DNA of 64,000 bases, from contig QUBU01000005.1 of assembly GCA_014337915.1 (NCBI GenBank), positions 62,001 through 126,000 of the forward strand. The letters are read 5' to 3'. Both the position numbers and the translations under genes were made by a program. How positions within the stretch are numbered: the first letter of the stretch is position 1; each line of letters opens with the position of its first letter. This DNA comes from Gammaproteobacteria bacterium. Lineage in GTDB: Bacteria; Pseudomonadota; Gammaproteobacteria; Steroidobacterales; GCA-2729495. Under the pieces are notes generated by a model. It made no database searches. It was not told the origin of the DNA and worked only from the letters and a program-made list of their open reading frames with translations. Shown here one piece after another: positions 1 to 10,195 of this stretch.

Positions 1-1199
<1,199 letters not shown>

Positions 1200-1330
1200 G
1201 GTTCTGGCAGGCAGGCGGATCGCCCAATATATAGGAGGCCCGTCCGGCGGGAACAGCTGCGCCGGTGCCAGCAAAGCGGCTATGATTCGCGCCCGGAATA
1301 TCCATGCGCCGGCAGCAAGGAGCCGTCCCG
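1200..1330. promoter_or_regulatory. Divergent promoter region between uvrA and pyrB
   Basis: This 131-base gap must hold promoters for both neighbours. On the minus strand TATATT (1226-1231) is a good -10 for uvrA. On the plus strand TATGAT (1281-1286) is a good -10 for pyrB. Neither has a convincing -35. A strong Shine-Dalgarno AAGGAG at 1317-1322 precedes the pyrB ATG at 1331 and decides that start over the in-frame ATG at 1304. Confidence 0.35.
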
Positions 1331-2371
1331 ATGCAACCCGACCTGGCAGGCCGGCTCTACCACGTCATCGACACCAGCGGCTTCGACCGCAGCCTGCTGG
1401 ACGAGCTCTGCGACCTTACCACGCGGGTGCGCAATATCGCCAAGACGCCGGACGGCGCCCAGGCGCTGCAGCAGCTGCTGCCGCATGCGCGGGCGATGCT
1501 CTACTTCCCGCAGCCCTCGACGCGGACCTTCCTTTCCTTCAACAACGCCTGCCATATCCTCGGCATCCGCACCAGCGAGATCCGCGATCCGGCGACCTCC
1601 TCCGAGGTGAAGGGCGAGAGCTTCGACGACAGCATCCGCACCTTCAGTTCCTACGTGGACGTCATCATCATGCGCACCCCGGAGGCGGGCTACGCAGCCC
1701 GGGCCGCGGCCCAGATGAACCGCATCCCGCGGCCGGTGCCCATCGTCAATGCCGGCTCGGGCAAGGACCAGCACCCGACCCAGGCGCTGCTCGACATCTA
1801 CACCCTGGAGCGCAGCTTCGCCGCCCGCGGCGGCATCGATGGCAAGGTCATCGCCATGATGGGTGACCTCAAGCGCGGCCGTACCGTGCGCTCGCTCTGC
1901 GGGCTGATGCACAATTATCGCGGTGTGCGCCTGGTGCTGGTGGCGCCCGAGGGCTTCGCGATGGAGGACGACGTGCGCAGCCGGCTGCGCGCCCAGGGCA
2001 TCGCCTTCACCGAGACCAGCCGGCTGGCCGACGTGCTGCCGGAGATAGACGCGCTCTACGTGACGCGCATCCAGACCGAGTGGGACACGGCCAACGAGTC
2101 ACGCGGCATGGACTATGCGCAGTTCAGCATCAATCCCGGCAACCTGCAGCTGCTGAAGCGCGATGCCATCATCATGCACCCGCTGCCGCGCGGGCCGGAG
2201 ATCGACCCGGCGGTGGATGCCGACCCGCGCGCCATGTACTGGCGCCAGGAGCGCAACGGCATGTGGATGCGGGTGGCAATCCTGGTCAAGATCTTCCGGC
2301 TGGAGGATCGAATCGCCGAGCTGGCGGCAGCCCTGCCTCCGGAGCCTGCGGGCCCGGCTCCGGCACGCTAA
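1331..2371 (+). CDS. pyrB: Aspartate carbamoyltransferase catalytic subunit
   Basis: Catalyses carbamoyl phosphate + aspartate to N-carbamoyl-aspartate, the committed step of pyrimidine synthesis in the cytoplasm. The 346-residue protein carries the carbamoyl-phosphate loop PSTRTFLSF, KGESFDDS with the loop lysine, HPTQALLDIYTL, and the C-terminal HPLPRGPEID with a downstream NGMWMRVAIL. It is longer than E. coli PyrB (311 residues). No pyrI or pyrC gene is adjacent. The start at 1331 follows AAGGAG with 8-base spacing. Its last 86 bases overlap the 3' end of the convergent ParA-type gene. Confidence 0.95.
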   Translation: MQPDLAGRLYHVIDTSGFDRSLLDELCDLTTRVRNIAKTPDGAQALQQLLPHARAMLYFPQPSTRTFLSFNNACHILGIRTSEIRDPATSSEVKGESFDDSIRTFSSYVDVIIMRTPEAGYAARAAAQMNRIPRPVPIVNAGSGKDQHPTQALLDIYTLERSFAARGGIDGKVIAMMGDLKRGRTVRSLCGLMHNYRGVRLVLVAPEGFAMEDDVRSRLRAQGIAFTETSRLADVLPEIDALYVTRIQTEWDTANESRGMDYAQFSINPGNLQLLKRDAIIMHPLPRGPEIDPAVDADPRAMYWRQERNGMWMRVAILVKIFRLEDRIAELAAALPPEPAGPAPAR

Positions 2372-3137
2372 CCGGCTGCACGGCCGCGGGACGCACCAGC
2401 ACCCCGCCCGACACCGCCTGCAGCGGCGACATCAGGTCGCGTGGCGTCAGCGGCGTGGCCATGCGCTGCTCGACCCAGTCGATGAGCGGTGCCCAGCTTT
2501 CCAGGTCCTTGGCCGTCTGGGCCTGTGGCAGTTCGTGGATGCCGAGTCCCTGCTCGGCGGCATGCACGTAGTTCTGGCTGTCGCGCAGCCTGGCGACCAC
2601 CGGGATATTGAGTGACTCGAGGAAGCGCATCAGGCGCCGGTAGGCCAGCGTGTTTTCGCGCACCCGGTTGGCAATGACGCCCAGCCGGCCCATGCGGCGG
2701 CTGACCTTGGCGACCAGCAGCAGGTCGGCCACCAGCTGCGACACTGCATGGATGTCCATGTCCGAGGGCAGCACCGGCACCAGGATCGCATGGGCGCCGC
2801 GCGTGAACTGCGACAACCGCTGCGCCGTGAGCGCCGCCGGTGTATCCACCACCAGCTGGCGCACCTCGGGCGGGATGCGCAGCTGGAAGCTGCGCGTGAC
2901 CCGCGGATTGGTGGCGAAGGCCGCGACACTATAGATATAGGGCCGATCCTGCGGGCGGTTGTGGACCCAGCGCATGGACGAAGCCTGCGGGTCGAAATCC
3001 ATCAGCGCCGTCCTGCGTTCCCGGGAGGCGAAGTACGCCGCCAGGTTTGCCGCCACCGTGCTCTTGCCGGACCCGCCCTTCGGGTTCAGCAGCACGATCT
3101 TGCACAGCTCCGGATGGCCGGGGATGTTGAGCAGCAT
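2286..3137 (-). CDS. ParA/MinD-type P-loop ATPase, orphan
   Basis: A 283-residue cytosolic ATPase of the ParA superfamily. The deviant Walker A KGGSGKST lies near residue 20, with DFDPQASS (A' box) and VVDTPA following as expected for ParA/Soj relatives. No parB, partition site or cellulose/chemotaxis genes lie nearby, so chromosome partitioning cannot be inferred; such orphans position many cargoes. The Pro-rich tail after about residue 255 is encoded in the stretch that overlaps the end of pyrB on the other strand. There is no clear Shine-Dalgarno. GATAAT (minus strand, 3144-3149) sits about 7 bases before the ATG, so a nearly leaderless transcript is possible. It follows tapT by 36 bases and may be co-transcribed with it. 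Confidence 0.82.
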   Translation of the reverse strand: MLLNIPGHPELCKIVLLNPKGGSGKSTVAANLAAYFASRERRTALMDFDPQASSMRWVHNRPQDRPYIYSVAAFATNPRVTRSFQLRIPPEVRQLVVDTPAALTAQRLSQFTRGAHAILVPVLPSDMDIHAVSQLVADLLLVAKVSRRMGRLGVIANRVRENTLAYRRLMRFLESLNIPVVARLRDSQNYVHAAEQGLGIHELPQAQTAKDLESWAPLIDWVEQRMATPLTPRDLMSPLQAVSGGVLVRPAAVQPVSVPEPGPQAPEAGLPPARRFDPPAGRS

Positions 3138-3173
3138 GTAGCTATTATCGGCGCTTGCCGGCCGGAACTTAAG

Positions 3174-3833
3174 TCAAACTGCCGCCTCGCCCCGCTGCGC
3201 ATCCCGCGCCCGCTGCAGCAGGGTCCGCAGCAGGCGCCGCAGGCTGTCGCGGGCGGCCTCCGGCTCGCCGAGCGCCGGCAGGACATCGGCGATGGCCTCC
3301 AGCGTCGATACCCATTCGCGCCGCGGCTCGCGCCGCAGCCTGCCGTACATGGACGCCTCGCGCGGCACCAGCACCAGGCGTGGCAGCTTCAGCAGCCAGG
3401 GATTGCGCCACCACAGCGTCTTCGCCTGACTCCAGGTGCCATCCAGCACCAGGATGCCCTCCAGGCCGTGCCGCCGGCGGTCGAGCAGGGCGCCATGGCG
3501 GTCGAGCAGCGCCACCTGATCACGCCTTGCCGCCGCGAGCGCCGCTTCCGGCACTTTCGTCGCTGCCAGCACGGCCCAGCGCTGGTGATCCGCCCGCGGA
3601 TCGCCCAGCGCGCCGGCCAGCGATGGCCATGACAGCCCGACGCGGACCTCGGCACGCGGCAAGGTCAGCGTCACCAGCCTCGCGGTACCGAGCAGCGCAT
3701 CGTCCTCGCGCGGATGCTGGAGGATCACCACGCGCAGCCGGGTGTCCACCGGCTGCACCCGATCGCAGATGCACAGCGCCGGTGGCCGGGCGCAGCGGGG
3801 GCAGTTCTCGGGGTTGTCGGCGGTGACCGTCAT
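3174..3833 (-). CDS. tapT: DTW-domain tRNA-uridine aminocarboxypropyltransferase
   Basis: DTW-domain proteins transfer the 3-amino-3-carboxypropyl group of S-adenosylmethionine to a uridine in tRNA (acp3U; E. coli YfiP, named TapT/TuaA). Seen here: an N-terminal Cys cluster CPRCARPPALCICD (zinc-type), then LRVVILQHPRED, TARLVTLTLP, the signature LDGTWSQAK near residue 127 and LRREPRREWVSTLEAI, all in family order. At 219 residues its length is normal for the family. The gene lies upstream of the ParA-type ATPase on the same strand. Which tRNA is modified cannot be told from the sequence. Confidence 0.85.
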   Translation of the reverse strand: MTVTADNPENCPRCARPPALCICDRVQPVDTRLRVVILQHPREDDALLGTARLVTLTLPRAEVRVGLSWPSLAGALGDPRADHQRWAVLAATKVPEAALAAARRDQVALLDRHGALLDRRRHGLEGILVLDGTWSQAKTLWWRNPWLLKLPRLVLVPREASMYGRLRREPRREWVSTLEAIADVLPALGEPEAARDSLRRLLRTLLQRARDAQRGEAAV

Positions 3834-3894
3834 CCGCTCATTCTAGCGGGGGGCGGGCGAACGACTCGGTGATCACCATGGGACCGCAGTGCAC

Positions 3895-3971
3895 TGGTCG
3901 GGGTGACAGGATTCGAACCTGCGACCTCTTGCTCCCGAAGCAAGCGCTCTACCAAGCTGAGCTACACCCCG
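3895..3971 (-). tRNA. tRNA-Pro (anticodon CGG)
   Basis: The reverse complement starts CGGGGTG (3971-3965) and ends CACCCCG plus encoded ACCA, a perfect 7-bp acceptor. The D arm, the anticodon stem CTTGC/GCAAG with loop TTCGGGA (anticodon CGG), and the T loop TTCGAAT are all present. It is 77 bases long with a genomic CCA and decodes CCG proline codons, which are abundant in this GC-rich genome. It lies alone between tapT and ispB. Confidence 0.97.
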
Positions 3972-4116
3972 CGAACCGCTTGCCCCGGCCCCGCCGGGTG
4001 CGGGGCGTTGCGCAGGCCGGCGAGCGGCCATGCGCTGGCAAGGGCGGGCATTTTGCGGGAACGGCGCGGGCGCGTCCAGTGTCGGGCGGCGGCGGGGAAG
4101 CGGCCGCCAGCGGCGG

Positions 4117-5115
4117 TCAGTAGCGGCGCTCGACGGCGAAGTCGGCGAGCTGGACCAGGGCGTCCTTGTAGGCGGAGCCGGGCATGCGGGCCAGTGCGGC
4201 GACGGCCTGGCGCGAGGCTTCCCGTGCCCGGGTGAAGGTGTAGGCCAGTGCACCGGTGGTCTGGATGGCTTCGAGGATCAGCGCCAGGTCCTCGATGCCG
4301 CCGTGCTCGATGGCGCGGCGGATGGCGAGCTGCTCGCGGGCCGAGCCGCGCTGCAGGGCGTAGATCAGCGGCAGTGTTGGCTTGCCCTCGGCGAGGTCGG
4401 TGCCGATGTTCTTGCCGAGCTCGCTGGCGTCGGCCTGGTAGTCGAGCGCGTCATCCACCAGCTGGAAAGCGAGGCCGACCTGCTTGCCGTACTCCACCAG
4501 CGTTTCCTCCATGGCCAGGGTCTGGCCCGCGAGGATGGCGCCGATCTGCATGCCGGCCTCGAAGAGCTTGCCGGTCTTGCGGTAGATCACCTGCAGGTAG
4601 CGCGCCTCGGTGGTCTCCGGGTCACGGCAGTTCATCAGCTGCATGACCTCGCCCTCGGCGATGGTGTTGGTGGCGTTGGCCAGCACGTCCATGATGCGCA
4701 TCTGGCCTACCTGCACCATCATCTGGAAGGCGCGCGAGTAGAGGAAGTCGCCGACCAGCACGCTGGCCTGGTTGCCGAACACGCTGTTGGCAGTTTCCTG
4801 GCCACGCCGCAGATCGGACTTGTCCACCACATCGTCGTGGAGCAGGGTGGCCGTGTGGATGAACTCGATGATCGCCGCGCAGAGCACGTGCTGCTGCCCG
4901 CCGTAGCCGCAGGCGCGTGCCGCCAGCAGCACCAGCAGCGGGCGCAGGCGCTTGCCGCCGCTGCCGATGATGTAGTGGGCGACGCTGTTGACCAGCGCCA
5001 CGTCGCTGCTCAGCTGTACCTGGATCTCGCGATTGACCGCGTTCCAGTCCTCGCCGACCAGCCGGCGCACGCTGTCGAGGTCGAACGGGGCCGCCTTGGC
5101 TTGGACTAGCTGCAT
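4117..5115 (-). CDS. ispB: Octaprenyl (long-chain) diphosphate synthase
   Basis: A trans-prenyltransferase that extends farnesyl diphosphate with isopentenyl diphosphate to make the side chain of ubiquinone. The 332-residue protein has [12 protein letters not shown], the first Asp-rich motif [15 protein letters not shown] near residue 93 and the second LVDDALDY near residue 220, both DDxxD type, plus the [10 protein letters not shown] segment. Length and position, divergent from rplU-rpmA-obgE, match E. coli ispB. Product length (C40 or otherwise) is inferred from synteny. UbiX further along the window fits ubiquinone synthesis. Confidence 0.94.
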   Translation of the reverse strand: MQLVQAKAAPFDLDSVRRLVGEDWNAVNREIQVQLSSDVALVNSVAHYIIGSGGKRLRPLLVLLAARACGYGGQQHVLCAAIIEFIHTATLLHDDVVDKSDLRRGQETANSVFGNQASVLVGDFLYSRAFQMMVQVGQMRIMDVLANATNTIAEGEVMQLMNCRDPETTEARYLQVIYRKTGKLFEAGMQIGAILAGQTLAMEETLVEYGKQVGLAFQLVDDALDYQADASELGKNIGTDLAEGKPTLPLIYALQRGSAREQLAIRRAIEHGGIEDLALILEAIQTTGALAYTFTRAREASRQAVAALARMPGSAYKDALVQLADFAVERRY

Positions 5116-5366
5116 TGCGTGGCAATCATGCGCCCGACGCGCAGCTCTGTAAAATTCGGTTTTCTCTTATGGGATCTCGCCGGGCTGCGCCGGTCGCTGC
5201 ATGTCGGCCGCCCGGCATTGATCGCGGCGCGTGCCCGCGGGCAGGAGGCATCCCGGCAGGCCAGCAGCCCGCCTCGCCAGCATGCGACTGACCGGTGCTG
5301 GCCTGCGCCTGGCGGGGCGGCCCAGCCGTACGGGCGGCCCGGGGGTAGTGCCGGCTGCCCAAGCCG
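5116..5366. other. Intergenic region between ispB and the rplU promoter
   Basis: These roughly 250 bases contain no gene I can support; the short frames have atypical composition and no family match. A possible ispB promoter on the minus strand is TTTACA, 17 bases, CATGAT just before the ATG, but it would leave almost no leader. The rest is GC-rich with no clear operator or small-RNA signature. Confidence 0.4.
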
Positions 5367-5395
5367 TTGAACCGGCAGGGCCGAATCATTAGAAT
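5367..5395 (+). promoter_or_regulatory. Sigma-70 promoter of rplU-rpmA-obgE
   Basis: TTGAAC (5367-5372), exactly 17 bases, then TAGAAT (5390-5395) gives a good housekeeping promoter. Transcription would start near 5402, leaving a leader of about 44 bases with GGAG just upstream of the rplU ATG. Confidence 0.65.
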
Positions 5396-5445
5396 GCCGG
5401 CTCTTTTCCGGTTCCTTCCGGGCCGGACCTGCGGAGAAGTTCAGG

Positions 5446-5790
5446 ATGTACGCCGTATTTGTGACGGGTGGCAAGCAGTACCGCGCGAGCCCGGGTGACC
5501 AGCTCCAGGTGGAAAAGCTGCCGGTTGCCGAGGGCGACAACGTCGAGTTCACCGACGTGCTGCTGATCGGCGAGGGCCGCAACCTCAAGGTCGGCAAGCC
5601 GAAGGTGGCGGGCGGCAAGGTCAAGGCCAGGGTGCTGGCCCAGGGCCGCAGCGACAAGGTGAGCGTCATCAAGTTCAAGCGCCGGACCACGTACAAGCGC
5701 ATGGGTACGCACCGGCAGTCCTTCACGCTGGTGGAAATCACCGGCATCACCGGCGGGCCGAAGCAGGGCGACGGCGCCGCGGCGGAGTAA
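5446..5790 (+). CDS. rplU: 50S ribosomal protein bL21
   Basis: A structural protein of the large ribosomal subunit that binds 23S rRNA. It begins [18 protein letters not shown], a classic L21 start, and has [20 protein letters not shown] and [17 protein letters not shown] in order. It has 114 residues, slightly longer than the E. coli protein because of an Ala/Gly-rich tail. First gene of rplU-rpmA-obgE, with a recognisable sigma-70 promoter upstream. Confidence 0.98.
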   Translation: MYAVFVTGGKQYRASPGDQLQVEKLPVAEGDNVEFTDVLLIGEGRNLKVGKPKVAGGKVKARVLAQGRSDKVSVIKFKRRTTYKRMGTHRQSFTLVEITGITGGPKQGDGAAAE

Positions 5791-5796
5791 GGCCAG

Positions 5797-6060
5797 ATGG
5801 CACATAAAAAGGCAGGCGGCAGTACCCGCAACGGCCGCGACTCGGAGTCCAAGCGCCTGGGCGTCAAGCTCTTCGGTGGCGAGGACGTGGTGGCGGGCAA
5901 CATCATCATCCGGCAGCGTGGCACCCGCTACCATGCCGGGGCGAACGTCGGCATGGGCCGCGACCACACGTTGTTCGCCAAGGCCTCCGGCACGGTGGCC
6001 TTCCAGCGCAAGGGCCCGAAGAACCGCCTGTTCGTCAGCATCGTTCCCCAGCAGGGCTGA
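5797..6060 (+). CDS. rpmA: 50S ribosomal protein bL27
   Basis: A large-subunit protein whose N-terminus reaches toward the peptidyl-transferase centre. The 87-residue sequence starts [16 protein letters not shown] and has [22 protein letters not shown] and [15 protein letters not shown], all diagnostic. It begins 6 bases after rplU. The mature-type N-terminus MAHKKAGG shows it is not the Firmicute kind that needs protease processing. Confidence 0.98.
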   Translation: MAHKKAGGSTRNGRDSESKRLGVKLFGGEDVVAGNIIIRQRGTRYHAGANVGMGRDHTLFAKASGTVAFQRKGPKNRLFVSIVPQQG

Positions 6061-7173
<1,113 letters not shown>

Positions 7174-7217
7174 GTGATACGGCGGCCTGCCGGCGTGCTG
7201 CCGGCCGCGACGCCGGC

Positions 7218-7496
7218 CTAGCCGGCCTTGGAGGCCTTGAGGGCCTTGAGCGCCTTGTTCAGGCGGCTCTTGTGGCGCGCGGCCTTGTTGCGGTGGACGA
7301 GGCCCTTGCTGACCATGGTGTCGATGGCCGGCACGGCGGCCTGGCAGGCGGTCGTGGCAGCGGCGGCGTCCCCGGCCTGGGTGGCCTTGACGGCCTTCTT
7401 GATGGCGCTGCGCATGCGGGTGCGCAGGGCGACGTTGCGCTGGCGGTGCTTTTCCGCCTGCCGGGCCTTCTTCGCTGCTGACTTGATGTTCGCCAA
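7218..7496 (-). CDS. rpsT: 30S ribosomal protein bS20 with a TTG start
   Basis: A primary 16S rRNA-binding protein of the small subunit. The 92-residue product reads ANIKSAAKKARQAEKHRQRN at its start and ends in NKALKALKASKAG, typical of S20. There is no in-frame ATG at the homologous start. The codon before the conserved ANIKS is TTG (7496-7494), preceded only by a weak AGG. E. coli rpsT also starts with UUG, and that weak start is tied to its autoregulation, so the same control is likely conserved here. Frame upstream of this point is noncoding leader. Confidence 0.95.
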   Translation of the reverse strand: MANIKSAAKKARQAEKHRQRNVALRTRMRSAIKKAVKATQAGDAAAATTACQAAVPAIDTMVSKGLVHRNKAARHKSRLNKALKALKASKAG

Positions 7497-7548
7497 GGGA
7501 GTGACCTGACTCGTCGGGCGCCGGGCCTGGGCGCCGGCAAGGCCGCGT

Positions 7549-7577
7549 ATTCTTTGGGTTTGGCCCACCCTTGTCAA
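7549..7577 (-). promoter_or_regulatory. rpsT sigma-70 promoter
   Basis: On the minus strand a perfect TTGACA (7577-7572), 17 bases, then AAGAAT (7554-7549). The start of transcription would lie near 7541, giving a leader of about 45 bases before the TTG start of rpsT. Confidence 0.65.
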
Positions 7578-7600
7578 TACGCTGGTAGACTTCCGGCCCG

Positions 7601-9220
7601 ATGCCTGGCCAGTCACCGCAGCCGTCCACCCACGTCTCCGGGCGCCAGCTGCTGAAGTCCACCACCACCGTCGGCGCCATGACCCTGCTGTCACGGCTGC
7701 TGGGCCTGGTGCGTGACATGGTCTACGCGCGTTTCTTCGGCGCTGGCTTCCTGATGGACGCCTTCTTCGTGGCGTTCAAGATTCCCAACATCTTCCGGCG
7801 CTGGTCCGCGGAGGGCGCGTTCTCGCAGGCCTTCGTCCCGGTGTTCGCCGAGCACGACCAGAACCGCTCCCGCGAGGAGGTCCGCGAGCTGGTGGAGCGG
7901 GTGACGGGCACCCTGGGAGCCGCGCTGCTGGTGTTCACGGCCATCGGCGTCCTGGCCGCGCCGCTGCTGGTCCTGCTGTTCGCGCCCGGCTTCGCGACCG
8001 AGGCCGCCGATGCCGACCGCTTCGGGCTGACCGTCGACATGCTGCGGCTGACCTTCCCGTACCTGTTGTTCATCTCGCTGTCGGCCGTGGCCGGCGGCAT
8101 CCTCAACACCTACCATCGCTTCGGCGTGCCGGCCTTCTCGCCGGTGCTGCTCAACCTGGTCATGATCGGCTTCGCGGCCTTCGTGGCACCGTACTACGCG
8201 CGCCCCGGCATGGCGCTGGCGGCTGGCGTGTTCGCCGCCGGGCTGCTGCAGCTCGGCTTCATGCTGCCCTTCCTGCGCCGTATCGGCATGCTGTCCTGGC
8301 CGCGCTGGGGCTGGTCGCACCAGGGCGTGCGCCGGATCATGACGCTGATGGTGCCGGCGGTGTTCGGCTCCTCGGTGGCGCAGGTGAGCATCCTGCTCGA
8401 TTCGCTCATAGCCTCGTTCCTGGTGACCGGCAGCATCAGCTGGCTGTACTACTCCGATCGCCTCATGGAATTTCCGCTGGGTATCTTCGGTATCGCGCTG
8501 GCCACGGTGATCCTGCCCAACCTGTCGCGCCAGCATGCGAGCGCCTCGGCCGCCCAGTTCACGGCCACCCTGGAATGGGCGGTCCGCGTGGTCATCCTGA
8601 TCTCGGCGCCGGCTTCCGTCGGCCTGGTGATCCTCGCCGGCCCGATGCTCGGCACGATCTTCTATGGCGGCCAGTTCACTATTACCGATGTCCACATGGC
8701 GAGCATCAGCCTCATGGCCTATGGCGGCGGGCTGGTGGCGCTGACGCTGGTGAAGGTGCTGGCGCCGGGCTACTTCGCGCGCCAGGACACCAGGACCCCG
8801 GTACGCGTCGGGCTGATCGCGCTCGGCTGCAACATGGCCTTCAACGTCGCCGTGGTCGTGCCCTGGGCGCTGGCCGGGATGCCGGCGCCCCATGCGGGCC
8901 TGGCGCTGTCCACCTCGCTCGCCGGGTTCCTGAACGCGGGGCTGCTCTGGCGCGGGCTGCGTCGCGATGGCGTGCTGCCGCCAGCCAGCGGCCTGCCGCG
9001 GTTCCTGCTGCGGGTGGCGGTGGCCTGCGGCGTCATGGCCATGCTGCTGGTGATCGTCACGCCGCCGCTGCCGCGCTGGCTCGAAGCGGCCGTCTGGCTG
9101 CGCTGCCTGTGGCTGGCTGGCGTCATCGCGGTCGCGGTGGCCGCCTACTTCGCGACGCTGCTCGCAGTGGGCCTGCGCCCGCGCGAGTTGCGGATGAAAT
9201 CACCGGGCTCGACCGTATAA
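7601..9220 (+). CDS. murJ: Lipid II flippase MurJ
   Basis: A MOP-superfamily inner-membrane protein that moves lipid II across the membrane for peptidoglycan synthesis. The 539 residues are strongly hydrophobic with about 14 membrane spans. They contain the family N-terminal stretch STTTVGAMTLLSRLLGLVRD, AFKIPNIFRRWSAEGAFSQA near residue 60 and FVPVFAEH. The DNA order rpsT (divergent) then murJ-ribF-ileS-lspA is the standard gammaproteobacterial arrangement. ribF follows after 26 bases. Confidence 0.96.
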   Translation: MPGQSPQPSTHVSGRQLLKSTTTVGAMTLLSRLLGLVRDMVYARFFGAGFLMDAFFVAFKIPNIFRRWSAEGAFSQAFVPVFAEHDQNRSREEVRELVERVTGTLGAALLVFTAIGVLAAPLLVLLFAPGFATEAADADRFGLTVDMLRLTFPYLLFISLSAVAGGILNTYHRFGVPAFSPVLLNLVMIGFAAFVAPYYARPGMALAAGVFAAGLLQLGFMLPFLRRIGMLSWPRWGWSHQGVRRIMTLMVPAVFGSSVAQVSILLDSLIASFLVTGSISWLYYSDRLMEFPLGIFGIALATVILPNLSRQHASASAAQFTATLEWAVRVVILISAPASVGLVILAGPMLGTIFYGGQFTITDVHMASISLMAYGGGLVALTLVKVLAPGYFARQDTRTPVRVGLIALGCNMAFNVAVVVPWALAGMPAPHAGLALSTSLAGFLNAGLLWRGLRRDGVLPPASGLPRFLLRVAVACGVMAMLLVIVTPPLPRWLEAAVWLRCLWLAGVIAVAVAAYFATLLAVGLRPRELRMKSPGSTV

Positions 9221-9246
9221 TCCGGCTTTTCCGAGCCGCAATCCCG

Positions 9247-10179
9247 ATGAGACTGATCCGCCGCCCGGCCGAGGAGGCCCGCATCCTGCCGCCCGGCTGC
9301 GTGGCCACCATCGGTGCCTTCGATGGCCTGCACCTGGGGCACCAGCGCATCCTGGCCCGCGTGCTGGCCGAAGCGCGCGTCCGCGGGCTGGCGGCGCTGG
9401 CTTTCACCTTCGAGCCGACGCCGCGCGAGTATTTCAGCCGGGGGCGACCGCCGGCGCGGCTGACGCGGCTGCGGGAGAAGGTGGGCCTGCTCGCGGGCCT
9501 CGGGCTCGACTGGATGTTCTGCCCGCCGTTCGACGCCCGCATGGAAGCGCTGGAGCCCGGCGAGTTCATCGAGCGCCTGCTGGTGCGTACCCTGCGGGTC
9601 CGGCACCTGGTGGTCGGTGACGACTTCCGCTTCGCACGCGGACGTGCCGGCACGCTCGCAGACCTCGAGGCTGCGGGCGCGCGCTTCGGCTTCGGCGTGG
9701 AGCAGGTGGGCAGCGTGGTCATCGACAGCATCCGGGTGTCGAGCACGGCGGTGCGCGAGGCGCTGGCCAGCGGCGACATGGCCGGCGCACGCCGGCTGCT
9801 CGGCCGCCACTACGCGATGACTGGCCGCGTGGTGCCGGGGCGGCGCCTGGGACGCCAGCTTGGCATGCCGACCGCCAACCTCAACCTCTGCCGGCGACAG
9901 AGCGCGCTGGCGGGAATCTTCGCGGTGCGGGTCGCCGGCCTGGGCGCGGGACTGCTGCCCGGCGTGGCCAGTGTCGGCACGCGCCCGACCATCGACGGGG
10001 TCGAGCCGCTGCTCGAAGTGCACGTGTTCGATTTCGACCGGGACATCTACGGGCGCTACATAGAAGTGCAGTTCGTGGCCCGGTTGCGTGACGAACTGAA
10101 GTTTCCCGACCTGCCGGCGCTGCAGCGGCAGATGCACCGGGACGCAGAGGCCGCCCGGCGCATACTGGCGGCAGCCTGA
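9247..10179 (+). CDS. ribF: Bifunctional riboflavin kinase / FAD synthetase
   Basis: Phosphorylates riboflavin to FMN and adenylylates FMN to FAD. The N-terminal nucleotidyltransferase domain (about 1-180) shows IGAFDGLHLGHQRIL (HxGH type), VVGDDFRFARGRAG and ISSTAVRE-like RVSSTAVREAL. The C-terminal riboflavin kinase domain shows GRVVPGRRLGRQLGMPTANL and VASVGTRPTIDG. The ATG at 9247 gives 310 residues, normal for the family. The frame is open far upstream, but that part is antisense-like shadow inside murJ. Confidence 0.95.
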   Translation: MRLIRRPAEEARILPPGCVATIGAFDGLHLGHQRILARVLAEARVRGLAALAFTFEPTPREYFSRGRPPARLTRLREKVGLLAGLGLDWMFCPPFDARMEALEPGEFIERLLVRTLRVRHLVVGDDFRFARGRAGTLADLEAAGARFGFGVEQVGSVVIDSIRVSSTAVREALASGDMAGARRLLGRHYAMTGRVVPGRRLGRQLGMPTANLNLCRRQSALAGIFAVRVAGLGAGLLPGVASVGTRPTIDGVEPLLEVHVFDFDRDIYGRYIEVQFVARLRDELKFPDLPALQRQMHRDAEAARRILAAA

Positions 10180-10195
10180 TGGAGTGCATGAGCGC

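Noticed and set aside
1200..1330. LexA-controlled SOS box in front of uvrA
   Set aside because: No CTG-N10-CAG site with the expected AT-rich core was found.
1304..1333. Earlier ATG at 1304 as pyrB start
   Set aside because: No ribosome site; the ATG at 1331 has AAGGAG at 8-base spacing.
7174..7217. Bidirectional terminator between obgE and rpsT
   Set aside because: GCCGGC repeats can fold but are common in this GC-rich DNA and lack T runs on either side.
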